A stretch of 64,000 bases of DNA. Origin: Bacteroidaceae bacterium (GTDB lineage: Bacteria; Bacteroidota; Bacteroidia; Bacteroidales; Bacteroidaceae). The translations under genes were made by a program, and so were the position numbers. Below, piece after piece: positions 51,452 through 60,693 of the stretch. Location: positions 1-64,000 of the forward strand of contig JAFZGA010000004.1 in NCBI GenBank assembly GCA_017555585.1, written 5' to 3'. Each line of letters begins with the position of its first letter. Position 1 is the stretch's first letter. The notes below the pieces were generated by a model. That model worked only from the letters and a program-made list of their open reading frames with translations. It was not told the DNA's origin and did no database searches.

Positions 51452-51918
51452 CGGTTCACAATTTTGTATACTTGACCATTAACGTTCAAGACATAGACAC
51501 CTTTGGCAAATCGGGACATGTCAATCACACATTCGCCACAACAGGAAGTACCATACACAATCTTGCCGTCAGATGTAAACAACAGCACCGATTGGTATGA
51601 CGAGGCATTTATTATCAGATTACTGCCTTCAATTCTACAGGAAGCCACAATTCCGAATGGCAGAATCGATGTCGTACCATCTCCATCGACATAGCCGAAT
51701 GTCATCAGAGAGATATTGTCGGTATCATAGCTCTTTGTAGAGCCATCTTTCATATCCAGCACCATAATTCCGTCCTCAAAACGTATACATTTGATTTCTG
51801 CAAATGAAGATGACGAAATCCCGAAAACTGTCTTTACAACAATTCCATTGTCGGCTGCCGAAAACGCCTGAACAGAAAAGAGCAATACAAAGAGCATGCC
51901 CAGCAACATTTTCCTCAT
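51448..51918 (-). CDS. Secreted protein with type IX sorting-like C-terminal domain
   Basis: A 156-residue secreted protein (signal peptide cleaved near residue 20). Residues 35-75 resemble the N-terminal module of the following gene (IKCIRFEDGIMVLDM and DTDNISLMTFG). The C-terminal 80 residues fit the Por/type IX sorting domain: LLFTSDGKIVYG, then IDMSRFAKGVYVLNVNGQVY. The protein has almost no other cargo, which is unusual. It overlaps the beta-helix gene by 4 nt, so the two are probably produced together. Whether the organism has a type IX machine is not visible here. Confidence 0.75.
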   Translation of the reverse strand: MRKMLLGMLFVLLFSVQAFSAADNGIVVKTVFGISSSSFAEIKCIRFEDGIMVLDMKDGSTKSYDTDNISLMTFGYVDGDGTTSILPFGIVASCRIEGSNLIINASSYQSVLLFTSDGKIVYGTSCCGECVIDMSRFAKGVYVLNVNGQVYKIVNR

Positions 51919-51940
51919 TATTTTACGTATTTTGTTTTTG

Positions 51941-51948
51941 CAAAAATA
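51941..51948 (-). promoter_or_regulatory. Putative -7 element of the beta-helix operon
   Basis: CAAAAATA on plus, TATTTTTG on minus, 23 nt from the start of the small secreted protein. No good -33 match. Confidence 0.4.
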
Positions 51949-52036
51949 CGAATAATTGTTATTGGAACCATCTGCTGAATATCCTTAATATGTATATCAG
52001 CTTTTTTTCAACATAAAGAAGATATTTTTTACGACA

Positions 52037-52075
52037 AAAATAGAAGCGCGGAATCGAATTCCGCGCTTCTATTTT
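52037..52075 (-). terminator. Terminator after the RND gene
   Basis: Perfect 18-bp inverted repeat (52037-52054/52058-52075) with a CGA loop and a T-run on the minus strand. The RND stop codon (52074-52076) begins inside the arm. Confidence 0.87.
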
Positions 52076-55000
52076 AAATCCAGTTCTTACGTACCAGCCA
52101 ACGGTACACTATCGGTATTATGTAAATGTTCAGCAGTGTCGAGGACAATAATCCTCCAAGAACCACAACAGCCATAGGACTCTGAATTTCGTTGCCCGAT
52201 GCCGAGCCGTTCATTATCATTGGTACGAGAGCCAAAGCCGAGGTAAATGCTGTCATCAGGATAGGTGTAAGACGGTCGACAGAGCCGGCAACGACAGCAT
52301 TCTCGAGTGACACGCCATCGGCACGCAGATGCTGATAACGCGATACAAGCAATATTCCGTTACGTGTTGCTATACCGAACAGTGTTATAAGTCCGATAAT
52401 TGCAGGAATACTCATCACCGCCGAGGTGAAATATGTTGCAAGAATACCACCAATCAGTGCCAAAGGCAAATTGAGCAGTACAACAGCCGACAATGACGCA
52501 CTCTTGAATTCGCTGTACAGCAAGACAAACACTACAAGAATAGCTATGGCTGTTGTCAGCCACAATGTACGTGATGCTGATTCTGCACTCTCGAACTGTC
52601 CGCCGTATTCAAGACGATAACCCTCGTCGAGCGACAAAGACTTTTCAAGATAGCCGGCAACACGTTCTACAGTTCCTGCGACATCACCGCTTGCTATGTT
52701 TGCCGACACCACAACCTTACGCTGTACATTCTCGCGGCTGATACTGCCCGGACCACCTACTGAAACAACAGATGCCACATCATCGAGCGCGACCTTTCCG
52801 TTCGGTGTGTCTATAAGGGCACGCTTGACGCCATCGATGCTTTCGGTATAGTCCTTATTAAGACGTATGATAAGGTCAAAACTACGTTCTTCTTCATATA
52901 CGCTTCCCACCTTTTTGCCGGGGAATGCAGCCTCAATGAAACTGTTGAATTCACCCATTGTAATGCCATAGTATGCAAGCTTCTCCCTGTCGGCGCGTAT
53001 CTGCAACTGCGGTGTTTCAACCTGCTGCTCCACATTCACGTCGACAACCTCGGGGAAGGCCTTCAATAGTTCCTGTATCTCAGTTCCTTTACGGAAAAGG
53101 GTACTCAAATCGGGACCGAAGATTTTTATTGCAAGATCGGCCTGTGTTCCTGAAACCATGTGGTCGATACGGTGCTCAAGCGGTTGTCCCACTGAAGTAA
53201 CCACACCGGGTATTGTCGCAAGGCGGGCACGTACCTCGGCAAGGAATTCCGCCTTGCTGCGTTTGTCAAGGGTAAAGTTCACATCTATCTCGGCACCGTT
53301 CGATGTCTGTGAGTGCTCGTCAAGTTCGCCACGTCCTGTGCGGCGCGCAGTACTTTCAACTTCAGGTATCTGCAAAAGCTCCCTTTCTATGGCAGCACCG
53401 AGCTTGTTGCTCTCCTCAAGAGAGACTCCCGGACGCGATACTGCCGAAATTGTCAAGGCCTTTTCATTGAATTCGGGCAGGAAGCTGCGTCCCATATCGG
53501 CAAACAGGAACAGACATGCCACAAACAACACCACAACAGCAGAAACCACATATTTTGCATGTGCAAGCAGCCATTGCAATGATTTCCGGTAGCTGTCAAG
53601 CAACCATTTGTCAACCCAATTCTTCTTCTCGTTCCTGGTAAGGTATTTCTCATCGGAAAGCATGAGCTTACACAGCAGCGGTGTCACAGTCATGGCCACT
53701 ACAAGCGACATTACCAGTGCTATAAGGTAGGCAATACCCAATGGCTTGAGCATACGGCCCTCAAGACCGCTCAAGAAGAACAACGGTGTAAATGTCACCA
53801 TTATTATGAGCGTTGCATGGATTATGGAAGCACGTATCTCCGATGATGCCTCGAACACGATATGCAATGCAGGCTGACGCTGCTCCTTGGGCAATGCATG
53901 ATTCTCGCGCAGACGCTTATATACATTCTCGACATCAATGATGGCATCGTCAACAAGCGAGCCAATGGCAATACACATACCGCCAAGAGTCATGGTATTT
54001 ATATCCATTCCCAACAGATACAATACAATAACGGTTCCCAACAACGAAAGCGGAATCGCCAACAGCGATATTATTGTCGAGCGTATGCTGGTGAGGAACA
54101 GAAAAAGTACAAGTATGACACAAACAGCACCCTCTATGAGCGAACTGCCCACGTTATTCACTGATGCCTGTATATAGTCGGCCTGACGGAAAATCTTTGT
54201 ATCAAGCACAACATCGGCAGGCAATGACTTTGCGATACTCTCGAGATTGCGTTCTATGTTCTGGGTTACACTGAGTGTATTTATACCCGGCTGCTTTGAA
54301 ATGGAAAGTATTATCGAAGGTGTTGCATTCTGCGAAGCATATCCCTGCTTTACTGCAGGAGCAACAACAACATCTGCCACATCAGCAACACGCACGACTG
54401 TTCCGTCAACAGCCTTTACCACAGTGCTGCCCAATTCTGCGACATCATTGCTTCGACCCATTCCGCGCAGATTATATTCATTGCCGAAGTCGCGCACGAC
54501 ACCAGCACCGATATTGACACTCATAGCCTCAGCAGCACCTTCAAGCTCACCCATCGTGACACCGTACATATCCATGCGGACAGGATCGGCAAGAACCTGG
54601 TATTGCTTGTAGTCACCACCGATGATTGTTACATTCGACACACCGCCTGTGGCAAGTATTGCAGGTTTCACAATCCATTCGGCAAGCGTACGCAGCTCCA
54701 TCATTGATGTACTGTCGGACTGCATACCAATGAACATGATTTCACCCATGACGCTCGATTGTGGAGCAAGCATTGGAGTTATACCCGAAGGCAACTGTTC
54801 CGACAGCAGGCTCATCTTTTCGCTGATGACCTGACGGGCACGGTATATATCCATACCCCAATCGAATTCAACCCATACAAAAGAGAAACCCTGCGATGAT
54901 GACGAACGCACCCTGCGTACATTGGTAGCTCCATTCACAGCGGTTTCTATAGGGAATGTCACAAGACGTTCAACCTCTTCGGGTGCCATATTCGACGCAT

Positions 55001-55154
55001 CGGTGAGTATCACCACTGTAGGCATTGTAAGATCCGGGAATACATCGACTTCGATCTTCTTTGCCGAATATATACCGCCAACTGTTACCAGCACCACTGC
55101 AAGCAACACCAGCAACTTATTGTTCAATGAGAACTTGATTATCCTGTTCAGCAT
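52074..55154 (-). CDS. Heavy-metal efflux RND transporter (CusA/CzcA-like)
   Basis: Inner-membrane RND pump of 1026 residues with two six-helix repeats and large periplasmic loops. The fourth helix has AIGSLVDDAIIDVENV, an acidic-rich version of the HME-RND metal relay, instead of the antibiotic-type motif. It probably exports Cu, Zn, Co or Ni; substrate cannot be fixed. The adaptor gene precedes it by 11 nt. No outer-membrane TolC-type partner is in the window. Confidence 0.9.
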   Translation of the reverse strand: MLNRIIKFSLNNKLLVLLAVVLVTVGGIYSAKKIEVDVFPDLTMPTVVILTDASNMAPEEVERLVTFPIETAVNGATNVRRVRSSSSQGFSFVWVEFDWGMDIYRARQVISEKMSLLSEQLPSGITPMLAPQSSVMGEIMFIGMQSDSTSMMELRTLAEWIVKPAILATGGVSNVTIIGGDYKQYQVLADPVRMDMYGVTMGELEGAAEAMSVNIGAGVVRDFGNEYNLRGMGRSNDVAELGSTVVKAVDGTVVRVADVADVVVAPAVKQGYASQNATPSIILSISKQPGINTLSVTQNIERNLESIAKSLPADVVLDTKIFRQADYIQASVNNVGSSLIEGAVCVILVLFLFLTSIRSTIISLLAIPLSLLGTVIVLYLLGMDINTMTLGGMCIAIGSLVDDAIIDVENVYKRLRENHALPKEQRQPALHIVFEASSEIRASIIHATLIIMVTFTPLFFLSGLEGRMLKPLGIAYLIALVMSLVVAMTVTPLLCKLMLSDEKYLTRNEKKNWVDKWLLDSYRKSLQWLLAHAKYVVSAVVVLFVACLFLFADMGRSFLPEFNEKALTISAVSRPGVSLEESNKLGAAIERELLQIPEVESTARRTGRGELDEHSQTSNGAEIDVNFTLDKRSKAEFLAEVRARLATIPGVVTSVGQPLEHRIDHMVSGTQADLAIKIFGPDLSTLFRKGTEIQELLKAFPEVVDVNVEQQVETPQLQIRADREKLAYYGITMGEFNSFIEAAFPGKKVGSVYEEERSFDLIIRLNKDYTESIDGVKRALIDTPNGKVALDDVASVVSVGGPGSISRENVQRKVVVSANIASGDVAGTVERVAGYLEKSLSLDEGYRLEYGGQFESAESASRTLWLTTAIAILVVFVLLYSEFKSASLSAVVLLNLPLALIGGILATYFTSAVMSIPAIIGLITLFGIATRNGILLVSRYQHLRADGVSLENAVVAGSVDRLTPILMTAFTSALALVPMIMNGSASGNEIQSPMAVVVLGGLLSSTLLNIYIIPIVYRWLVRKNWI

Positions 55155-55165
55155 AGCGGTAATTT

Positions 55166-56743
55166 TTAATGGACATGACCTGCATGCGGATCGAGAGCCG
55201 CTGCACCCTGTGAAAGTTTAAGTACCACTGCACCCTTTGTCACGATACGTTCACCTGCATGCACACCACTGTGTACCTTAACCATCTGGCCGTCAGTAAT
55301 ACCTGTCGACACACTGCGTTTTTCAAAAGATACAGGATTGTTCTGTACAAACACAAAATAATTTCCCATCTCCTCGACAATGGCAGAGCGCGGTATAACG
55401 ACATTCTCCACATTCATGTTTTCCGATGCAAGATAAAGCGTAACGATGCTGCCTGGCACAACACCGTCAATATTTCCGGCTGTTAGAGTGACAGGAATCA
55501 TGTTGCAGCCGTTTACGGCATTACCTACGGCAAGCACATTCTTGTCTATACCATTTATAGAATATACATCGCCTGACGGCAACTCCACATTCACGCTCTT
55601 TATGTTACGCAACTGCTGCGAATAACGCACGGGCAGTTCTGCGACAACATTCACATCACCCTCGCGCTGTATTGTGGCAAGCGGTGTTCCCGGCTGCACA
55701 TAGTCGCCGTTTGCGACAAGCATTTCGGCAACAAATCCATCAAGTGGAGAGCGCAAGCATACTTTGCCATCGCCAAAGCTGCGCTGCATGCTTGCATAGC
55801 GTGCCTCGGCACGACGATAAGCAGCCTCGGCAGCCTGATATTCACGCTCCGACACAATCTTATCGATGAAAAGAAGTTTTTTTCGCTCATAGTCCGACTT
55901 GGATAGTATATATTCACTTTCCGCTTCGGCATATTTTACAGCAGCATCATTATCGGTGACATCACCGCCTTCTAGGTAGAACAGCGGTTCATCGGCAACA
56001 ACATCCTTGCCTTCTACAATATTTCCGGCAAACTGCACCTTGCCGCTTGTTGTCGCCACAATATTAGTGAAATTGTCAGGAACAGCAACAACCTTTGCTG
56101 CAACCTTTACAACACCGTCGAAAGAACTTTTACCGACAACCTCTGTAGCGAAATCTATTTTCCAGCTCTGCTCCTTGCTGAACTGTACATCGCCATGTTT
56201 TCCTTCGGTTTGTTCACCATGTCCCGGGTGGGGAGCATGAGAGTGCGAATGACCATGAGAATGTCCATGTGAAGCATGGTCATGGCTATGGACATGTCCC
56301 TCGTGCGACTCGTGGGAATGATCGTGGTTACATGCCTCGCTGTGTGCATGCTCGACATCAACATCAAAGTGTGCATGCTCACCGGCTATATCGATATAGA
56401 TGGTTCCATGTCCCGAGGTTTCGGGAACAAAATCAAAATGATATACACCTTTGCTTCCTGCATTGGCTGTAGCCGTCAACCTCTTGCCTCCTACATTAAG
56501 CAGCAGTTCCGCCTTTTCACTGTCAGTCGGTTTGAAGTTGGCGAGATCTGTAGCATACAATGTAATGCACGATTTCTTACCGGCTTCAAGCCCCTCGTGC
56601 TGCATAAAAAGTTCCATATTATTGGTGTATGCAGTAAAGGAGTGCATGTGAGCATGGTCGTGGTGTTCCACTTTCTCACTGTGGTTATCACCGGCACACC
56701 CTAGAAGCGCAAAAAATATTGCCGAAAATAGTATCTTTTTCAT
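55166..56743 (-). CDS. Periplasmic adaptor of an RND metal pump, His-rich lipoprotein
   Basis: A 525-residue membrane-fusion lipoprotein; the start at 56743 gives the signal with Cys16 (FALLGC). Residues 21-130 include HEHDHAH-type His clusters and a sandwich-like domain. A very His-rich stretch (about 132-183) follows, a likely metal-binding site. The rest is the usual lipoyl, alpha-hairpin and beta-barrel adaptor (VVAVPDNFTNIVATTSGKVQ; QAAEAAYRRAEARYASM). It pairs with the RND pump and follows the PfkB gene by 38 nt. Confidence 0.88.
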   Translation of the reverse strand: MKKILFSAIFFALLGCAGDNHSEKVEHHDHAHMHSFTAYTNNMELFMQHEGLEAGKKSCITLYATDLANFKPTDSEKAELLLNVGGKRLTATANAGSKGVYHFDFVPETSGHGTIYIDIAGEHAHFDVDVEHAHSEACNHDHSHESHEGHVHSHDHASHGHSHGHSHSHAPHPGHGEQTEGKHGDVQFSKEQSWKIDFATEVVGKSSFDGVVKVAAKVVAVPDNFTNIVATTSGKVQFAGNIVEGKDVVADEPLFYLEGGDVTDNDAAVKYAEAESEYILSKSDYERKKLLFIDKIVSEREYQAAEAAYRRAEARYASMQRSFGDGKVCLRSPLDGFVAEMLVANGDYVQPGTPLATIQREGDVNVVAELPVRYSQQLRNIKSVNVELPSGDVYSINGIDKNVLAVGNAVNGCNMIPVTLTAGNIDGVVPGSIVTLYLASENMNVENVVIPRSAIVEEMGNYFVFVQNNPVSFEKRSVSTGITDGQMVKVHSGVHAGERIVTKGAVVLKLSQGAAALDPHAGHVH

Positions 56744-56781
56744 AGTATATCCAAGAATATATTTTATCCTTAACAATTTAT

Positions 56782-57708
56782 TTATCTGTTTCTGTATCTT
56801 GCAGCCCACTCCTTATCGACATAATTCTCGATAAGCGTACATGCATGGGCACTGAAATCGAGTCCGCATGAAATTATTCTGTTCCACTGCTCATTGTCCA
56901 AAGATGAGAATGTCTCATTTTCAGTCAAAGCAGATAGTAAACCGTAAACAACTCCTGCATTGAAATTGTCACCGGCACCGACTGTACTCACCACATCAAC
57001 TTTCTTGACCGGAAAAACTGCAGAATGATTCTTTGTAAAGAGTTTCACATCGCCGTCGCCACTTGTAAAGATGAACTCAGGACAGTAGAATTTTATCTTC
57101 TCCTTATATATCTTCTCGGCATCGGTCATCTCGTAGAGATAGTTGAAATCATCGGCTGAGCCACGTACAATATCGGCAAACTCAAGATTTTCAATGAGAG
57201 CCTCGCCCAATTTTATACGTTCTGCAACATGGTTCTTGCGGAAGTTTATATCATAGTACAGAATTGCCCCACATTCCTTCGCGTATTCAAGAAAAGCTTT
57301 TGTCTTGTCACGCAACACAGGATTAAGCACAAAATATGAGCCGTAAAGGACAATATCTCCCTTTTCTATCTTTGGAAAATCGACTTCGAGACGGTTGTTG
57401 GGATAATCCTTATAGAAGAGATATTCGGCATCGTTCCTTTCGTTCAGGAAAGCAAGTGCAAGCGGCGACTTTCCGCCTGAGAAACAGCACACTGCAGAGG
57501 CATCGACACCACTGTCACGCAGATGCGACAGTATTATCTCGCCAATCCTGTCATCACCGACCTCGCTGATGAATGCCGCGTCGGCACCGGCACGGCCAAG
57601 TGATATCATACTGTTATATACCGAACCGCCTGGAACTGCCTTCACCGGCTGTCCGTTCTTGAAAAGTATATCAAAGACTGTTTCTCCTATTCCTATAACC
57701 TTACTCAT
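56782..57708 (-). CDS. PfkB-family carbohydrate kinase
   Basis: Cytoplasmic sugar kinase of 308 residues, with the anion-hole GAGD at 244-247 (Asp247 base) and the N-terminal GIGETVFDI and PGGSVYN motifs. It looks like a fructokinase, but ribokinase-like substrates are possible. It overlaps the LOG gene's stop by 8 nt. Confidence 0.83.
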   Translation of the reverse strand: MSKVIGIGETVFDILFKNGQPVKAVPGGSVYNSMISLGRAGADAAFISEVGDDRIGEIILSHLRDSGVDASAVCCFSGGKSPLALAFLNERNDAEYLFYKDYPNNRLEVDFPKIEKGDIVLYGSYFVLNPVLRDKTKAFLEYAKECGAILYYDINFRKNHVAERIKLGEALIENLEFADIVRGSADDFNYLYEMTDAEKIYKEKIKFYCPEFIFTSGDGDVKLFTKNHSAVFPVKKVDVVSTVGAGDNFNAGVVYGLLSALTENETFSSLDNEQWNRIISCGLDFSAHACTLIENYVDKEWAARYRNR

Positions 57709-58258
57709 TTATTGCCTCATTTATCAATGTTTCCAACTCCCCGATACTGTTTGCCACCGGCATGAAGCAGGGAACATTTCCCCTGATGAAGCCATCGTCA
57801 TTGAACCGGTCCAACATATCCGTAAGGGGATCCCAAAAACCGTTTACATTATAAAGTACCACACGTTTTTTGTGATAACCAATTGTTGCAGCAGCCATGA
57901 CATGAAAAATCTCATCAAGAGTACCTATGCCACCAGGCAGAGCCACAAGGATATCACTCTTTGCCAACATTATATCCTTACGTTCACTCAAATTACGGCA
58001 AGGAATCTTTTCGTCGAGCAATGTGCTTACCCTGTCGCGTTCAACAAGAATATCGGGAACTACTCCTACTATACGTGCTCCGGCGTTCTTCGCAGCTCTT
58101 GCCGTAGCCTCCATGAGCCCGAAACGGGCACCGCCATATACCAATGCCGCTCCCATACGGCCAAGCATTGCGCCCACCTCGGCTACCGCCTCGAAATATC
58201 CCGGAGAAATATTTTCCGATGCTGCACAAAACACAGCTACACTCTTTTCCTTTGCCAT
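57701..58258 (-). CDS. LOG-family nucleotide 5'-monophosphate phosphoribohydrolase
   Basis: A 185-residue protein with the family motif PGGIGTLDE at 108-116 and the N-terminal FCAASENISPGYFEAVAEVG. LOG-type enzymes cleave the ribose 5-phosphate from nucleotide 5'-monophosphates; the old lysine-decarboxylase label is a misnomer. It starts 1 nt after the ABC gene and overlaps pfkB. Confidence 0.88.
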   Translation of the reverse strand: MAKEKSVAVFCAASENISPGYFEAVAEVGAMLGRMGAALVYGGARFGLMEATARAAKNAGARIVGVVPDILVERDRVSTLLDEKIPCRNLSERKDIMLAKSDILVALPGGIGTLDEIFHVMAAATIGYHKKRVVLYNVNGFWDPLTDMLDRFNDDGFIRGNVPCFMPVANSIGELETLINEAINE

Positions 58259-58259
58259 A

Positions 58260-60101
58260 TCAGAGCGTTTGCATATCGTTAAGACGCTTATATACGCCGT
58301 TCTGTTTCAATAACTCATCGTGCTTGCCACGCTCAACAATCTCACCGTCGCGCAGCACACATATCTCATCGGCATTCTTGATAGTAGAAAGACGGTGGGC
58401 AATGGCTATTGTTGTACGATCCTTCATAAGGCGTTCAAGTGCTTCCTGAACAAGACGTTCACTTTCGGTATCAAGTGCCGATGTAGCCTCATCGAGAATA
58501 AGTATAGGCGGATTCTTGAGTATCGCTCTGGCTATACTTATGCGCTGACGCTGACCGCCCGAGAGACGGCAGCCCCTGTCACCCACATTGGTATTATAGC
58601 CATCCTCGCTCTCCATGATGAAATCGTGGGCATTTGCAATCTTTGCAGCCTCAATAACCTGTTCCATCGTTGCGTTCTCGACACCGAATGTTATGTTGTT
58701 GTAGAAACTGTCGTTGAAAAGTATGGCTTCCTGGTTCACGTTGCCCATAAGCGCGCGCAACGACTTCACCTTCATGTCCTTGATGTTTACACCATCAATG
58801 GTTATCTCGCCGTTCTCCACATCGTAATAACGTGGCAACAGGTCGACCATTGTTGATTTTCCGCTACCCGACTGGCCCACAAGCGCAATAGTCTTGCCCT
58901 TAGGAATCTTCAGAGAGATATTCTTGAGCACTTCACGTTCGCCGTCATATGAGAATGTAAGGTTCCTGTACTCGATTCCATCTTTCATTTCCTCGATTTC
59001 CACACCCTTTTCACCGTCGGTTATAGGATTCTCGGCCTTCAATATCGCATCGATACGCTCCATTGAAGCCAATCCGCGCGGAATATTGTAAGAAGCCTTA
59101 GAGAGATCCTTCAAAGGATTTATAACACTGTAGAGTATTGTCAGATAATAGATGAACGAAGCTGCCGATATAGGTGAGTTGTCACCAAGTATCAATGTTC
59201 CACCGAACCACAGTACTATTACAATAAGCGCAGTACCAAGAAATTCACTTACCGGGTGTGCCGATGCCTGACGTATCGTTACCTTATTGGTTGCCGAACG
59301 CAGTTCATTGCTGCACTTCAAGAAGCGTGCCGACATCTTTTTTTCGGCAAGGAATGCCTTTATTATGCGAAGTCCACCGAGTGTCTCCTCCATCTGCGAT
59401 GTAGTCTCACCCAATTTCTGCTGTGCAACAGCCGATTTTGCCTTCAGCTTTCGTCCTATGGCACCCATCACCCAACCGAGTGTAGGAACAACGCACAGTG
59501 TGAATAGCGTCAACTCCCAGCTTATATAGAAAAGGGTTACGATATATATGACAATGAATATCGGATTCTTTATCAGCATGTCAAGCGACGTGGCAATAGA
59601 ATTCTCTACCTCACCCACATCACCTATCATACGAGCCATGATATCGCCCTTGCGCTGCTTAGAGAAGAAGCCTATAGGCAAATTCACCACCTTGTTGTAA
59701 AGTTCGGTGCGCATGTCACGCACAATACCGGTGCGTAACGGGATAATGGTTGCAGAAGAGGCAAAATAACAGCCTGTCTTCAGCATTGTCATGAAAATGA
59801 GGAAAATACCCAGGAAGAGCAGCACCATTGACGCGCCATATTCTTCGGTAAAAGAGTTCAGGTACCAGGTAGCATTGTTTATCAGCACCTCCTTGACATT
59901 ACCCGAGTCCATTGTTGCCCAATCAATGAATTGCACACCCGATGTATCGTCAATCTTGAACAGTATCTGCAATATGGGTATTATAACCATAAAGGAGAAC
60001 ACATTCAGTATTGCCGAAAACAGAGTGAAAATCAAAGAAAATATCAGGAATTTCCTGTATGGCGGAACAAAACGCCTTAATATCTTGAAAAACTCTTTCA
60101 T
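58260..60101 (-). CDS. MsbA-like ABC exporter (permease and ATPase fused)
   Basis: A 613-residue half-transporter. Six membrane helices (about 15-330) precede an ATPase domain with Walker A VGQSGSGKST at 408-417, signature LSGGQ at 513-517 and Walker B ILILDE near 533-538. MsbA-type lipid flippases and multidrug exporters share this layout, so substrate is open. It heads the run toward the RND genes. Confidence 0.9.
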   Translation of the reverse strand: MKEFFKILRRFVPPYRKFLIFSLIFTLFSAILNVFSFMVIIPILQILFKIDDTSGVQFIDWATMDSGNVKEVLINNATWYLNSFTEEYGASMVLLFLGIFLIFMTMLKTGCYFASSATIIPLRTGIVRDMRTELYNKVVNLPIGFFSKQRKGDIMARMIGDVGEVENSIATSLDMLIKNPIFIVIYIVTLFYISWELTLFTLCVVPTLGWVMGAIGRKLKAKSAVAQQKLGETTSQMEETLGGLRIIKAFLAEKKMSARFLKCSNELRSATNKVTIRQASAHPVSEFLGTALIVIVLWFGGTLILGDNSPISAASFIYYLTILYSVINPLKDLSKASYNIPRGLASMERIDAILKAENPITDGEKGVEIEEMKDGIEYRNLTFSYDGEREVLKNISLKIPKGKTIALVGQSGSGKSTMVDLLPRYYDVENGEITIDGVNIKDMKVKSLRALMGNVNQEAILFNDSFYNNITFGVENATMEQVIEAAKIANAHDFIMESEDGYNTNVGDRGCRLSGGQRQRISIARAILKNPPILILDEATSALDTESERLVQEALERLMKDRTTIAIAHRLSTIKNADEICVLRDGEIVERGKHDELLKQNGVYKRLNDMQTL

Positions 60102-60126
60102 ATATCCCGTTTTTATATAATGGTTG

Positions 60127-60134
60127 CAAAGGTA
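60127..60134 (-). promoter_or_regulatory. Putative -7 element of the ABC exporter run
   Basis: CAAAGGTA on plus, TACCTTTG on minus, a full TAnnTTTG match 26 nt before the start codon. No -33 match. Confidence 0.5.
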
Positions 60135-60156
60135 TGATTTTTAACGCAAAAGAGAA

Positions 60157-60693
60157 TCACACCCAACCCAATTTCTTTGCAAATTCCCAAATGACCATTC
60201 CTGCAGTAACCGACACATTCAACGAATGTTTTGTACCGAACTGCGGAATCTCTATCGCTCCGTCCGAAGCATCGACCACCGACTGCTGCACGCCCTTCAC
60301 CTCATTGCCGAGAATCACTGCATAGCCTTCGCCGTCGTTTGTTTCGAAGTCCTGGAGTGCAATGCTGCCGTCACAGAGTTCAATGGCATATATGCGATAA
60401 CCATCTTTTCGCAACATCGCAACAGCCTCATCGGTCGATTCGAAATATTGCCATTCCACAACATCTTCGGCACCAAGTGCCGTCTTGTGTATTTCGGCAT
60501 TCGGCGGTGTTGCGGTTATGCCGCACAGCAATATACGTTGCACACGGAATGCATCACTTGTCCTGAACACAGAACCGACATTATGCAGGCTACGCACATT
60601 GTCAAGCACAACAACCAAGGGGAGTTTTTCGGCATTGCGGAAATCATCACCGCTGATGCGCCCCATTTCTGTCACAAGTTTCTTACGGTTCAT
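60157..60693 (-). CDS. SpoU/TrmH-family RNA 2'-O-methyltransferase
   Basis: A 178-residue SPOUT methyltransferase. ATG 60693 overlaps the CoA-transferase stop in an ATGA; a start 5 codons upstream (60708) is also open. The family motifs LDNVRSLHNVGSVFRTSDA, AVILGNEVKGV and HSLNVSVTAG are present. It may modify tRNA (TrmH-like) or rRNA; which one cannot be told. Confidence 0.88.
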   Translation of the reverse strand: MNRKKLVTEMGRISGDDFRNAEKLPLVVVLDNVRSLHNVGSVFRTSDAFRVQRILLCGITATPPNAEIHKTALGAEDVVEWQYFESTDEAVAMLRKDGYRIYAIELCDGSIALQDFETNDGEGYAVILGNEVKGVQQSVVDASDGAIEIPQFGTKHSLNVSVTAGMVIWEFAKKLGWV

